A DNA stretch of 13,807 nt, from positions 1-13,807 of the forward strand of contig CAMYJM010000022.1 of the NCBI GenBank assembly GCA_947258635.1, given 5' to 3'. How positions within the stretch are numbered: the first letter of the stretch is position 1; every line of letters starts with the position of its first letter. Both the position numbers and the translations under genes were made by a program. This document shows positions 6,227 through 12,986 of the stretch, one piece after another. Source of the DNA: an uncultured Acidimicrobiaceae bacterium (GTDB taxonomy: Bacteria > Actinomycetota > Acidimicrobiia > Spongiisociales > UBA5794). The notes beneath the pieces were generated by a model. That model saw only the letters and a program-made list of their open reading frames with translations, had not been told where the DNA came from and made no database searches.

Positions 6227-7450
6227 TCAGCTCGTCGGCCCCCCCAACGCCTTAGCCACTCTCTCCATCGCCTCGTTGAGAACGACTCGCGAGCAGGCAA
6301 TGGTCATTCTGACGAAACCTTCGCCTTCGGCTCCGTAGGTGGCGCCTTGTTCCACCCACACGCCGGCAGCGCGCAATCGGGCATCGAGATCCGGCCCGCT
6401 GCGGCCCAGTGCCCGGCAGTCGATCCACAGGAGGTAGAGCGCCTCGGGCCGCACCAGCGTGAGTTGCGGCAGCCGGGCTGCCAGGAAGTCGGCCACGAAA
6501 TCGACGTTGCCGGCGAGGTAGCCGACGAGGCTGTCGAGCCACTGGGTGCCGTCCGTGTATGCCGCCGTGAGCGCCGTCGTGCCGAAGAGATTCGCCCCGA
6601 AGAGCTCGTTCTGGTTGCGCAACGTAGCCCGGAAGTCGGCGCGCAGTCCGTCGTCGGGAATGATCGTCAGCGCAGTCTTCAATCCGGGGAGATTGAAGGC
6701 CTTGCTGGCGCCGGTACACACGACGAGGCGATCGTGGTAGCGGTCCCCGACGCTTCCCGTGCTCACGAAGTCGGCCCACGGGTAAGTGAGGTCACCGTGG
6801 ATCTCATCGCTGATCAGGAGGAGATCGTTGTCGGCACAGATGTCGGCGACGGTCCGCAGCTCGGCAGGTGACCACACCCGCCCCACCGGGTTGTGCGGGC
6901 TGCACAGGATCATCGCTCGGGCGTCGGGCTCGGCGGCGAGGTGCCCGAGCTCGGCGAAGTCCATTTCGTAGCGGCCGCCGTCGTAGCGGAGCGGGTTGTT
7001 GAGCAGGCGGCGCCCGTTGTACTCCACCGCTTGAGATATCGGGTGGAACACGGGCGGTTGCACGATGATGCCGTCGCCGGGCGCGGTGAAGGTCTGAATC
7101 AGCAGGTTGATCGCCGGCATCACGCCGGAATTGGTGAGCACCCAGTCCCGGTCGACACTCCAGCCATGGCGGCGCCGCGCCCAGTTGGTGACGGCTTCGA
7201 AGAAGGCGTCGTCCAGGCCGGTGTACCCGAAGATCCCGTGCTCGACGCGGTCTTGCAGCGCGGCGACCACCGCCGGTGCCGTTGGGAAGTCCATGTCCGC
7301 CAGCCACATCGGCAGCAGCTCCACCTGCTGGGGAAGCTCACCCGCCGCCGGCGGATAGTCGACCCAGGGCCCGTCCTCCTCGCCGAGCGACCACTTGATC
7401 GACCGGGTGCGTCGCCGCTCGCGCGGCTCGTCGAAGCCGTAGTCTTCCAT
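6227..7450 (-). CDS. MalY/PatB family PLP-dependent cystathionine beta-lyase / aminotransferase
   Basis: Cytosolic fold-type I PLP enzyme. The MalY/PatB subfamily commonly cleaves C-S bonds of cystathionine or cysteine conjugates and has aminotransferase-like structure. Evidence in the 407 residues: LPMWLADMDFPTAPAVVAAL near 47, the family hallmark; GIFGYTGLDDAFFEAVTNW; cofactor-site Asn 187 in CSPHNPVGRVW; Asp 215 in ISDEIHGDL; Schiff-base Lys 250 in CTGASKAFNLPGLK; and FVRMTIACSR near the C-terminus holding the expected carboxylate-binding Arg. Length is normal. ATG 7450 is preceded by GGAG at 6-base spacing. It lies downstream of the LRR gene on the same strand with a gap of about 150 bp, so it may be transcribed separately. 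Its 3' end is only 17 bp from the S23 cassette. The exact substrate cannot be read from sequence, and a biosynthetic or degradative role is open. Confidence 0.9.
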   Translation of the reverse strand: MEDYGFDEPRERRRTRSIKWSLGEEDGPWVDYPPAAGELPQQVELLPMWLADMDFPTAPAVVAALQDRVEHGIFGYTGLDDAFFEAVTNWARRRHGWSVDRDWVLTNSGVMPAINLLIQTFTAPGDGIIVQPPVFHPISQAVEYNGRRLLNNPLRYDGGRYEMDFAELGHLAAEPDARAMILCSPHNPVGRVWSPAELRTVADICADNDLLLISDEIHGDLTYPWADFVSTGSVGDRYHDRLVVCTGASKAFNLPGLKTALTIIPDDGLRADFRATLRNQNELFGANLFGTTALTAAYTDGTQWLDSLVGYLAGNVDFVADFLAARLPQLTLVRPEALYLLWIDCRALGRSGPDLDARLRAAGVWVEQGATYGAEGEGFVRMTIACSRVVLNEAMERVAKALGGPTS

Positions 7451-7601
7451 TGTCTGCTCCCCAGCCGGGCGTCCCGAGTCTGCTCCGCTGGCCGCCGGCC
7501 GTCACATCCTGTGCGGTCCATGCCAGGCGGTGCCGAGGCTAGTGGCCAGTCGGAAGTCGATCGATATGGGGCAGGGCCGGCCCGCAGGCGGCAAGCCGGG
7601 T

Positions 7602-8552
7602 TCAGCGAAACTCGAATGATCCGCTCACGGTCGGCACGCCAACCAGCTCCTGAGCGGCGGCATTACGTTTGATGCTCCCGAGGCCGAACGCGGCCGCCCG
7701 CAGTGTCGGGTGACCCACCAAGCATGCGATGTCCTCGAGGGAGATGTGACGCATCGCGATCAGCAGCACCTCTTCGAGCGCGGTCGCCGCGGCCAGCGGG
7801 CGCAGATCGGTGATGCCCTTCATGGTGTCGAGCGTCACCCGCCGCAGCTTGGTGAGTCGCTGCAGGTCGGGCAGCCGTTCGACGCGGCGCAAGGACTGTA
7901 GGAAAAGGTGCTGAAGCTCTGTGAGCTCGCCGACCGCCGAGATGTCCTCGAGCCCCCGAATCTGCCAGAGCTCGAGGTAACGGAGCCGTCCGATTTGGCC
8001 CAGCAGCCCCAAATCCTTGGTACCGCCGAGCTTCAAATCGAGCGAGCGCAAGCTGGAGAGCGGGAGAAGGATGGACAGGTCGGGGAGGGTGATCGAGCGC
8101 AGGGTGAGATCCTCGAGTTTGTCCAGCTCGCCGATGACGGCGATGTCTCTGGCGTGCTGTTCGAGGTACAGCAGTTTGAGATCTCTGAATCGACGCAGGA
8201 AGGCCAGGCTGAATTGCCGGGCAGTCCGGGATTCGCCGAGCGAGAACTCCTCGAGGTCGTCACGGAGATGGCGGAGCCCGTCGAGCGCCTCGACGTTGTA
8301 GAGCCGATCTGCTTGAAACCGGAGGATGAACGGGAAGTAGCGCAGGAACTCCAGATCGGTGAATCCGAGCCCGTAAGCCCGCAAGGTGACCTCCGGGTGG
8401 CCTTGCAGCAGCTTGGCTACTTTGCGGTACTCCCGGTCGGTGAGCGGATGGGGGAACTGCACGAACCGTTCGGATTGCAGCGGGGCGAGCATGGCGCGGC
8501 TCACCGGACTGGTGATGTGGCGCCCCCCGGGAAGGAAGCTCTGGCCGGTCAT
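7602..8552 (-). CDS. Leucine-rich repeat protein of unknown role
   Basis: A 316-residue protein with no signal peptide or membrane segment, so probably cytoplasmic. An N-terminal region of about 130 residues of unknown fold (MTGQSFLPGG onward) precedes a run of degenerate LRR units of about 22 residues: LEDLTLRSITLPDLSILLPL, LRSLDLKLGGTKDLGLLGQI, LRYLELWQIRGLEDISAVGEL, LQHLFLQSLRRVERLPDLQRL, LRRVTLDTMKGITDLRPLAAA, then LEEVLLIAM. LRR arrays are binding scaffolds, and the partner is unknown. The ATG at 8552 is chosen because GAGGTGG lies just upstream. The frame is open to 8729 but that part overlaps the YbaK-like gene in another frame and reads as low-complexity Arg/Ser. The start lies 10 bases after the editing-protein stop, so the two are probably co-translated. 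Confidence 0.8.
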   Translation of the reverse strand: MTGQSFLPGGRHITSPVSRAMLAPLQSERFVQFPHPLTDREYRKVAKLLQGHPEVTLRAYGLGFTDLEFLRYFPFILRFQADRLYNVEALDGLRHLRDDLEEFSLGESRTARQFSLAFLRRFRDLKLLYLEQHARDIAVIGELDKLEDLTLRSITLPDLSILLPLSSLRSLDLKLGGTKDLGLLGQIGRLRYLELWQIRGLEDISAVGELTELQHLFLQSLRRVERLPDLQRLTKLRRVTLDTMKGITDLRPLAAATALEEVLLIAMRHISLEDIACLVGHPTLRAAAFGLGSIKRNAAAQELVGVPTVSGSFEFR

Positions 8553-8562
8553 TGCCACCTCA

Positions 8563-9072
8563 TCAGAAGGCCTCCGGCTCGAGAAACAGTGGCTCGTGGC
8601 TCGTCGCTGTGAGGAACCGGAGCAGGTCGGCCTTCCCGATCGTGGTGGTCTTGGCGTTGTCGAGTGGGTGGAAATTGAGCGGTTCGCGGTCGAGCATCTC
8701 CCGGTCGAGCGCCACCTGCACGGCGCCATCGGTGTCGTTGACCACCCCGAAAGGCGTGACCGCCCCCGGAATCACACCCAGGTAGGTCATCAATCGCTGC
8801 GGGCTGGCGAACCCGACCCGTCCCGCGCCCAGCGACTCGCCGAGGCGCTTCAGGTCGATGCTGCGGTCGGCCTCGGCCGTCACCAGCCACATGCGGCCCT
8901 TCTTGTTGCGCAGGAAGAGACTCTTGGAGTGGCTGCCGGGCAGGGCGCCACGTAGCCGGCGCGCCTCCTCGACGGTGAAGACGGGCTCATGATCGACCGT
9001 AGAAGTCGTCAGGCCCAGCTCGTCGAGGAACTCCAGCAGGTCGGCGGCGTCCTCACATCGTCGTGCGGTCAC
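8563..9072 (-). CDS. YbaK/ProX-type prolyl-tRNA editing protein (ProXp-ala/PrdX-like)
   Basis: A stand-alone trans-editing domain expected to hydrolyse mischarged aminoacyl-tRNA, most likely Ala-tRNA(Pro), in the cytosol. The 169 residues follow the ProXp-ala pattern: VDHEPVFTVEEA, SHSKSLFLRNKKGR with the conserved Lys 50, MWLVTAEADRSIDLKRL, FASPQRLMTYLGVIPGAVTPFGVVND, and LNFHPLDNAKTTTIGKADLLRFL. The GxIPGAVTPFGxxND block and the HPLxNxxTxxI block are typical of this subfamily. The start is GTG 9072 with no clear Shine-Dalgarno and no in-frame ATG nearby, so the start is uncertain by a few codons. The LRR gene follows 10 bases downstream, making a two-gene unit. The amino-acid specificity is inferred from the family. 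Confidence 0.88.
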   Translation of the reverse strand: MTARRCEDAADLLEFLDELGLTTSTVDHEPVFTVEEARRLRGALPGSHSKSLFLRNKKGRMWLVTAEADRSIDLKRLGESLGAGRVGFASPQRLMTYLGVIPGAVTPFGVVNDTDGAVQVALDREMLDREPLNFHPLDNAKTTTIGKADLLRFLTATSHEPLFLEPEAF

Positions 9073-9182
9073 GGGAATGAACGCTAGCGGGTCTATGGGC
9101 AGCGGTGGGTGCCGGAGCCGGCCGGCTGCGCTCGCTTGCTGCGCAACGTACGGCGTCCCGCCCTGAGCTCAGCAGCACGCAG

Positions 9183-9211
9183 AAGGACCCGGCCGCAGTG
9201 GCCGGGTCCTT
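9183..9211 (-). terminator. Hairpin terminator of the fasciclin-domain gene
   Basis: A perfect 12-bp stem (aaggacccggcc at 9183-9194 with 9200-9211) with a 5-base loop, 27 bases past the fasciclin gene stop on the - strand. The T tract is poor, as is common in high-GC actinobacteria. Confidence 0.75.
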
Positions 9212-9237
9212 GCGTGCGAATGAGCGTCGAGCGAGCG

Positions 9238-9873
9238 TTACGGCAGGTCCATCGGGCGGAGAACTCGATTGATGCCATGGGCATAGCCATTGGCGGCCTC
9301 GCCCCCGATGTTGGGGCGCACGACGGTCGGGTTGCGATCATTCGTGTCCGCATCCCTGAGCTTGATCCACTTGAACCACCAGAAGCTCCTGACCTTGACC
9401 TCGATGGTGGATCCAGCCAGAAGAGTGTCGAGCACCGCGCCGTCGGCTTGCAGTGCGTCGCGGTAGCTGATCTTGGCGGGAACCAGGTGATAGAGCAGCA
9501 CATCTTTCACCGTGTCGGCGCCGAGCGAGGCAACGGCTTCGAAGACCGCTCTTTCCGAGCGGAGCCACTGTCCGGTGAGCTCGTAGACCAGGCGGCGGAA
9601 GGCCCGGTCCTGTGGCAGGAAGGCCGTCAAGGACGCGTTGGGGTCGCTGGCAGCCTCGACGAGGTCCGGGAAGAGTAGAACTGCCTGAGTGACGATGTCG
9701 TAGTCACGCGATCGACGGTCGAAGCCGGCGGCGTTGTCACTTGCAGAGTCGGCCAGCAGGATCTCGGCAAGGGTCGGCTGGGTGTCCGCAGCCGCTGAGC
9801 TCTCGGCGGCCGCAGGCGCCATGAAAGCGAGACTCGCCACCACGGTCACCGCCGCGATGAGTTTGGTTTTCAT
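9238..9873 (-). CDS. Secreted fasciclin (FAS1) domain protein
   Basis: Extracytoplasmic protein with one FAS1 domain, a fold associated with adhesion and matrix or polymer binding. The 211 residues start with a Sec signal peptide (MKTK, hydrophobic core, cleavage expected after APAAA at 19-23). The FAS1 domain follows: TQAVLLFPDLVEAASDPNASLTAFLPQDRAFRRL (H1 region), VKDVLLYHLVPAKISYRDAL, LLAGSTIEVKV, and the H2-like end GYAHGINRVLRPMDLP. An insertion near FWWFKWIKLRDADTND extends one strand pair and is rich in Trp. ATG 9873 has GGAGA six bases upstream. It is followed by its own hairpin, so it is probably a single-gene transcript. The ligand is unknown. Confidence 0.9.
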   Translation of the reverse strand: MKTKLIAAVTVVASLAFMAPAAAESSAAADTQPTLAEILLADSASDNAAGFDRRSRDYDIVTQAVLLFPDLVEAASDPNASLTAFLPQDRAFRRLVYELTGQWLRSERAVFEAVASLGADTVKDVLLYHLVPAKISYRDALQADGAVLDTLLAGSTIEVKVRSFWWFKWIKLRDADTNDRNPTVVRPNIGGEAANGYAHGINRVLRPMDLP

Positions 9874-10076
9874 CAGGTCTCCTCTGTGGATCGGTGTGGG
9901 CGCCGTCCAGGCGCCGTCGTGATCTGTTTACGGGGTGGGCGCGGACAACGGATGATGTCGACCGGGATCGTGTCACAGGTTCGACGGTGGCGTAGCTCGA
10001 AACAGGCTGATCCGAGGTGAGGCGGGCGCGACCGCGGTCCTAGCTTGTGGATAGATCACGCCTGCCCGGTAGTGTC

Positions 10077-11027
10077 ATGGCGATGGCTTCGATCTCTTAC
10101 CCGCCGATCCCGATATTCGAGCTCGGTCCGATCAACCTCTCGCTGCACGGGCTCTTCGCCGGACTCGGGTTCGTGGCGGGTGCCGTTCTCATGCTGCGTG
10201 AGGTGCGGCGCCGCGGCTTCGACTCCGAAGGGACCACCTCGGTTCTGACGTGGGCGCTGGTCACTTCGATTCTCGGAGCCCGCTTCTTCACGGTGCCCGC
10301 CCATTTGGGCGATCCGGGCTACGGGGCCGACGACATATTCGCCCTCGCCGGCGACTTCTCCATCCTCGGTGGCTACGCCGGCGGGATCATCGGCGGGCTC
10401 GTCCGCTTCCGGATGCTCAAGATGCCCCCTTTGCCGTACCTGGACGCCGCCGCGGCCGGGCTCGCCATCGGCGCCGTCGTGGGGCGGATCGGCGATGTCG
10501 CCATCGTGGAGCACCTGGGCTCACCGACCGACTTCTTCCTCGGGTACCTGCTGAAGCCCGGTTATGAGCCGTCGCCGCAGCACTCGATTCTCCAGGACCT
10601 GTGCGAATCCGGCACATTCTGCGGGCCGTATCACCCGACCGGTCTCTACGACATGATCGGCGCCGCCGTGCTGCTCGGTGTCATCTTCTGGCTGGCCCGT
10701 GCCTGGAAGACCCGCCACTACGGACAGCTGTTCGCGTTCTGGATCCTCTGGTACGGCCTGCAGCGGTTCTTGATCGACTTCGCCCGCCTCTCTGCGGCGC
10801 GCGACGGCCTCGTTCTCGCCGACGGGACCGTTGTCGACGGGGTTATCGCCGACGGGGTGATGGGAATGTTCACGGGAAGCCAGTGGGGGGCGCTCGGGGC
10901 GGCCTTCATCGGGGGAGTTCTCTTGGTGTACTTCGGGCGCCGTAAGCGGCTCGTCAGCCGCGAGAACGATGCCTGGTACGGTGCGCGCCGCGAAGAAGAA
11001 CCGGCCCCGCAGGAGTCCGACCACTGA
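10077..11027 (+). CDS. lgt: Divergent prolipoprotein diacylglyceryl transferase (Lgt family)
   Basis: Membrane enzyme that moves a diacylglyceryl group from phosphatidylglycerol to the lipobox Cys of lipoproteins such as AapJ. Lgt features in the 316 residues: IFELGPINLSLHGLFAGLGF at the N-terminus, GARFFTVPAHL, GGYAGGIIGG at 98-107, GRIGDVAIVEHLG at 136-148, HPTGLYDMIGA, QLFAFWILWYGLQRFLIDFAR, and about seven hydrophobic segments. Compared with E. coli Lgt, the HGG of MSFHGGLIG (His 103) is replaced by AGG, and GRLGN (Asn 146) by GRIGD (Asp 140). The Arg (137) and a Glu (145) remain. Charged residues crowd the C-terminal tail (about 285-316). I chose ATG 10077. GTG 10047 (10 residues longer) and ATG 10083 are alternatives, and none has a clear Shine-Dalgarno. 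Confidence 0.85.
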   Translation: MAMASISYPPIPIFELGPINLSLHGLFAGLGFVAGAVLMLREVRRRGFDSEGTTSVLTWALVTSILGARFFTVPAHLGDPGYGADDIFALAGDFSILGGYAGGIIGGLVRFRMLKMPPLPYLDAAAAGLAIGAVVGRIGDVAIVEHLGSPTDFFLGYLLKPGYEPSPQHSILQDLCESGTFCGPYHPTGLYDMIGAAVLLGVIFWLARAWKTRHYGQLFAFWILWYGLQRFLIDFARLSAARDGLVLADGTVVDGVIADGVMGMFTGSQWGALGAAFIGGVLLVYFGRRKRLVSRENDAWYGARREEEPAPQESDH

Positions 11028-11035
11028 AACGGCGA

Positions 11036-11102
11036 TCGGACCTGCTAGCGGATTCCTGGGTGTTCCGCGGCATCTCCCCGACGCCTCGTTCGCCAGGTCC
11101 GA
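11036..11102 (+). other. Inverted repeat in the lgt-arsR intergenic region
   Basis: TCGGACCTG (11036-11044) pairs perfectly with CAGGTCCGA (11094-11102), enclosing 49 bases. It starts 8 bases after the lgt stop. It could close a transcript-end structure for lgt or be chance; no T tract follows. Confidence 0.35.
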
Positions 11103-11128
11103 CGGTCATGAAGAGTACCGTCTGGCGC

Positions 11129-11158
11129 TTGACATGTGAGTAATTACTCACATATCAT
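11129..11158 (+). promoter_or_regulatory. Sigma-70-type promoter of the ArsR-AHSA1 gene
   Basis: A consensus -35 TTGACA (11129-11134) and TATCAT (11153-11158, five of six matches to TATAAT) are 18 bases apart. A start point about 7 bases after the -10 would fall near 11165, only two bases before the ATG at 11167, so the mRNA is probably leaderless. Confidence 0.65.
11134..11153. promoter_or_regulatory. Perfect 20-bp palindromic operator
   Basis: atgtgagtaattactcacat is its own reverse complement. It fills exactly the spacer between the -35 and -10 boxes, where a bound repressor would block RNA polymerase. ArsR-family dimers bind such dyads upstream of their own gene, so autoregulation by the product of the next gene is likely (inference). 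Confidence 0.7.
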
Positions 11159-11166
11159 GATCCGCA

Positions 11167-11931
11167 ATGGACGAGGTGTTCAAGGCGATCAACGACCCCA
11201 GCCGGCGGCTGCTGCTCGACGAACTGTTCGAGCATGACGGTCAAACGCTCGGCGAGTTGTGCCGCCACCTTCCCGAGATGACCCGCTATGGAGTCATGAA
11301 CCATCTGCGGGTGCTCGAGGAGGCGGGGCTGCTGTCCACCCTGAAGCAGGGTAGAACGAAGCTCCACTATCTGAACCCCGTCCCGATAAGGCTGATCCAT
11401 GATCGCTGGATCACGAAGTACGCCGAGCCGCGCGTCGCCGCGATCGTCGACATCAAGGCTCGAGTTGAAGGAGGAGCTCAGCGAATGGGCACGCCAGACC
11501 ACATCTACAAGGCATATATCAACGGCTCGCAGGCAGACGTCTGGGATGCCATCACCAACCCGGACAAGACGGAGCAGTATTTCTACAACACCCGGGTCGA
11601 GTCCGACTGGGAGCCGGGCAGCTCGATCAACTACTACCACGCCGGCAGCGGCGAGCTCGCTTCCGATGGAGAGATCATCGCCATCGACGCCCCCAACAAG
11701 ATCGATTTCATGTTCCAGGCCCGGTGGGATCCCGAGCTGATCGCCGAAGGCCCGGCGCGCGAGGTCTGGATGCTGTCCGAGATCAACGGGATGGTCGAGC
11801 TGACCATCGAGCTGTATGACACTCCGGCCGGCTCCAAGACGCTCGAGGATTTCACTCAGGGCTTCCCCTACATCGTGTCCGGCCTGAAATCTCTCGTGGA
11901 AACCGGCAAGGCACTGCCGCCGCCTTACTAG
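11167..11931 (+). CDS. ArsR-family HTH regulator fused to an AHSA1/SRPBCC ligand-binding domain
   Basis: Probable autorepressor that couples small-molecule binding to DNA binding. Residues 1-100 or so form an ArsR winged helix: MDEVFKAINDPSRRLLLDELFEHDGQTLGELCRHL, recognition region MTRYGVMNHLRVLEEAGLL, and wing KQGRTKLHYLNPVPIRLIHDRW, without the Cys metal site of ArsR/SmtB sensors. Residues 110-254 are an AHSA1-type START-like cavity domain: HIYKAYINGSQADVWDAITNPDKTEQYFYNTRV, SSINYYHAGSG, and the closing FTQGFPYIVSGLKSLVETGK helix. In many genomes the two are separate adjacent genes; here they share one frame. A strong internal ribosome site before Met 107 could also give the second domain alone. 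The start at ATG 11167 matches the conserved first residues and probable leaderless transcription. Confidence 0.88.
   Translation: MDEVFKAINDPSRRLLLDELFEHDGQTLGELCRHLPEMTRYGVMNHLRVLEEAGLLSTLKQGRTKLHYLNPVPIRLIHDRWITKYAEPRVAAIVDIKARVEGGAQRMGTPDHIYKAYINGSQADVWDAITNPDKTEQYFYNTRVESDWEPGSSINYYHAGSGELASDGEIIAIDAPNKIDFMFQARWDPELIAEGPAREVWMLSEINGMVELTIELYDTPAGSKTLEDFTQGFPYIVSGLKSLVETGKALPPPY
11468..11487 (+). promoter_or_regulatory. Internal Shine-Dalgarno and ATG before the AHSA1 domain
   Basis: AAGGAGG (11468-11474) is followed by an in-frame ATG at 11485 (Met 107) at 10-base spacing. It falls exactly at the linker between the two domains. It looks like the start of a once-separate or separately translated AHSA1 protein of 148 residues. 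Confidence 0.55.
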
Positions 11932-11956
11932 CGCGAGCGCCGAAGGGGGAGGTCGC

Positions 11957-11983
11957 CGCGGTCCGATTGGAGCGACGACCGCG
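11957..11983. terminator. Possible bidirectional terminator between convergent genes
   Basis: cgcggtc (11957-11963) pairs with gaccgcg (11977-11983) around a 13-base loop. It lies in the 52-bp gap between the convergent ArsR-AHSA1 and hydrolase genes. The stem is only 7 bp and there is no T tract, so the call is tentative. Confidence 0.35.
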
Positions 11984-12826
11984 CTACAGAAATGTGGCTA
12001 GAAAGCTTGCCAGTGGGCGAGTGAAGTCGTTGTCGGTCCAATACGCGGTGTGCGATGCGGGCGTGGCGCCGAGGACGGCGTTACCCACTTCGATGATCAC
12101 ATCCCGGTCGACGACCTGCCGGTAACCCTCGCTGATCGGGCGCAGCGGATATCCGAGGATGTCGTCGGGGTCGAAGAAATTGAGCCATCGGGCCTTGGCC
12201 TTCAGATCCTCTCGCAGCGCGGGCGGGGGGAACTCGATTGGCGTGACGTCATCGAGCGCGAACGTGAAGAGCGGGATGTTGCACCCAAAGGTCACGATCC
12301 CGGCCAGCCACTTCATCCGCTCGAAGGGCGGCAGCTCGACAGCCTTTGACTTGTCGACAGCGATCTCGTTGGCCAGCCGGTTGCGCGGGTGCTGCATATC
12401 CCATATGTAGTTCGAGAAGATGTGGCCGCCGAGGGAGTGCGCCACGATCACGAGCGGTTTTGGCTTGCCACCTAGGCTCACTTCGTATAACTCGTGTATC
12501 GCCAGCGCGATGCGCCGATGGATTGCGAAGTAGGTGCCCCCCTCGCCGACCCGTTGGTATGCCGAGGCGTCACCCAACGCGGACACGACGAACTCTCGCG
12601 AGCGGCGCCACTCGATGCCCCCGGCGTCGATGGCCCGGCGCAAGTAGTCCTGCTGCCGGTCTTCGGTCAGATCGGACCACAGCACCTGTTTCCACGCCAC
12701 CCGGCGCGAGTCTTTGCGGGCCCGATCGAGCCGGTGGCTCACCTCGGAGATGAGCGCGTTGGCGAAGCCCTCCTTTTGAGAGCCCATGCCGTGCGTCACG
12801 ATGACTGCCAGTTCCTTGTCTGTCAC
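11984..12826 (-). CDS. Alpha/beta-hydrolase-fold protein (putative serine hydrolase)
   Basis: A soluble protein of 280 residues with the alpha/beta-hydrolase order: first strand and oxyanion region ELAVIVTHGMGSQKEGFANAL, nucleophile elbow VIVAHSLGGHIFSNYI (Ser 131, with Ala in place of the first Gly of GxSxG), a possible acidic residue in NFFDPDDILGYPL, and His 259 in ASHTAYWTDNDF. This resembles lipase/esterase-like proteins that open with THGMG, but substrate and family name cannot be fixed. No signal peptide. I chose GTG 12826 because GGAGGG lies 4 bases upstream. ATG 12838, 12847 and 12874 are in frame, and the earlier ones add up to 16 poorly ribosome-supported residues. It diverges from the VOC-like gene across a short shared promoter region and converges on the ArsR-AHSA1 gene. 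Confidence 0.8.
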   Translation of the reverse strand: MTDKELAVIVTHGMGSQKEGFANALISEVSHRLDRARKDSRRVAWKQVLWSDLTEDRQQDYLRRAIDAGGIEWRRSREFVVSALGDASAYQRVGEGGTYFAIHRRIALAIHELYEVSLGGKPKPLVIVAHSLGGHIFSNYIWDMQHPRNRLANEIAVDKSKAVELPPFERMKWLAGIVTFGCNIPLFTFALDDVTPIEFPPPALREDLKAKARWLNFFDPDDILGYPLRPISEGYRQVVDRDVIIEVGNAVLGATPASHTAYWTDNDFTRPLASFLATFL

Positions 12827-12949
12827 GGTTCCCTCCATGTTGTCCATCACCAAACGTACCCCGCGTAGGGCCATGGCGGCGCTCGAGGGATGGCCGATGG
12901 TTCCCCCACCTCGCTGGTCATCGGCTGTTTGTCGGTTGCCCCATACGGC

Positions 12950-12968
12950 GCGACAATTGTCTTGTCGC
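12950..12968. promoter_or_regulatory. TTGTC-type palindrome upstream of the VOC-like gene
   Basis: GACAATTGTC (12952-12961) is a perfect 10-bp palindrome followed directly by a further TTGTC, so GCGACAA and TTGTCGC also pair (12950-12956 with 12962-12968). Another TTGTC is at 12929-12933. A possible operator in the divergent intergenic region; the regulator is unknown. Confidence 0.4.
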
Positions 12969-12986
12969 TGATGAGGGGACGTAGAG

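Noticed and set aside
6203..6871. A 222-codon + strand frame opposite the MalY/PatB gene
   Set aside because: The PLP enzyme on the other strand has all its active-site motifs; this frame has none and low-complexity composition.
8553..8729. Upstream extension of the LRR protein
   Set aside because: It overlaps the YbaK-like gene in another frame, is Arg/Ser low complexity, and a good Shine-Dalgarno supports the ATG at 8552.
10047..10076. GTG 10047 as the lgt start
   Set aside because: The added ten residues (MDRSRLPGSV) do not resemble an Lgt N-terminus and there is no Shine-Dalgarno; an ATG just upstream of ASISYPPIPIFELGP fits better, though this is not certain.
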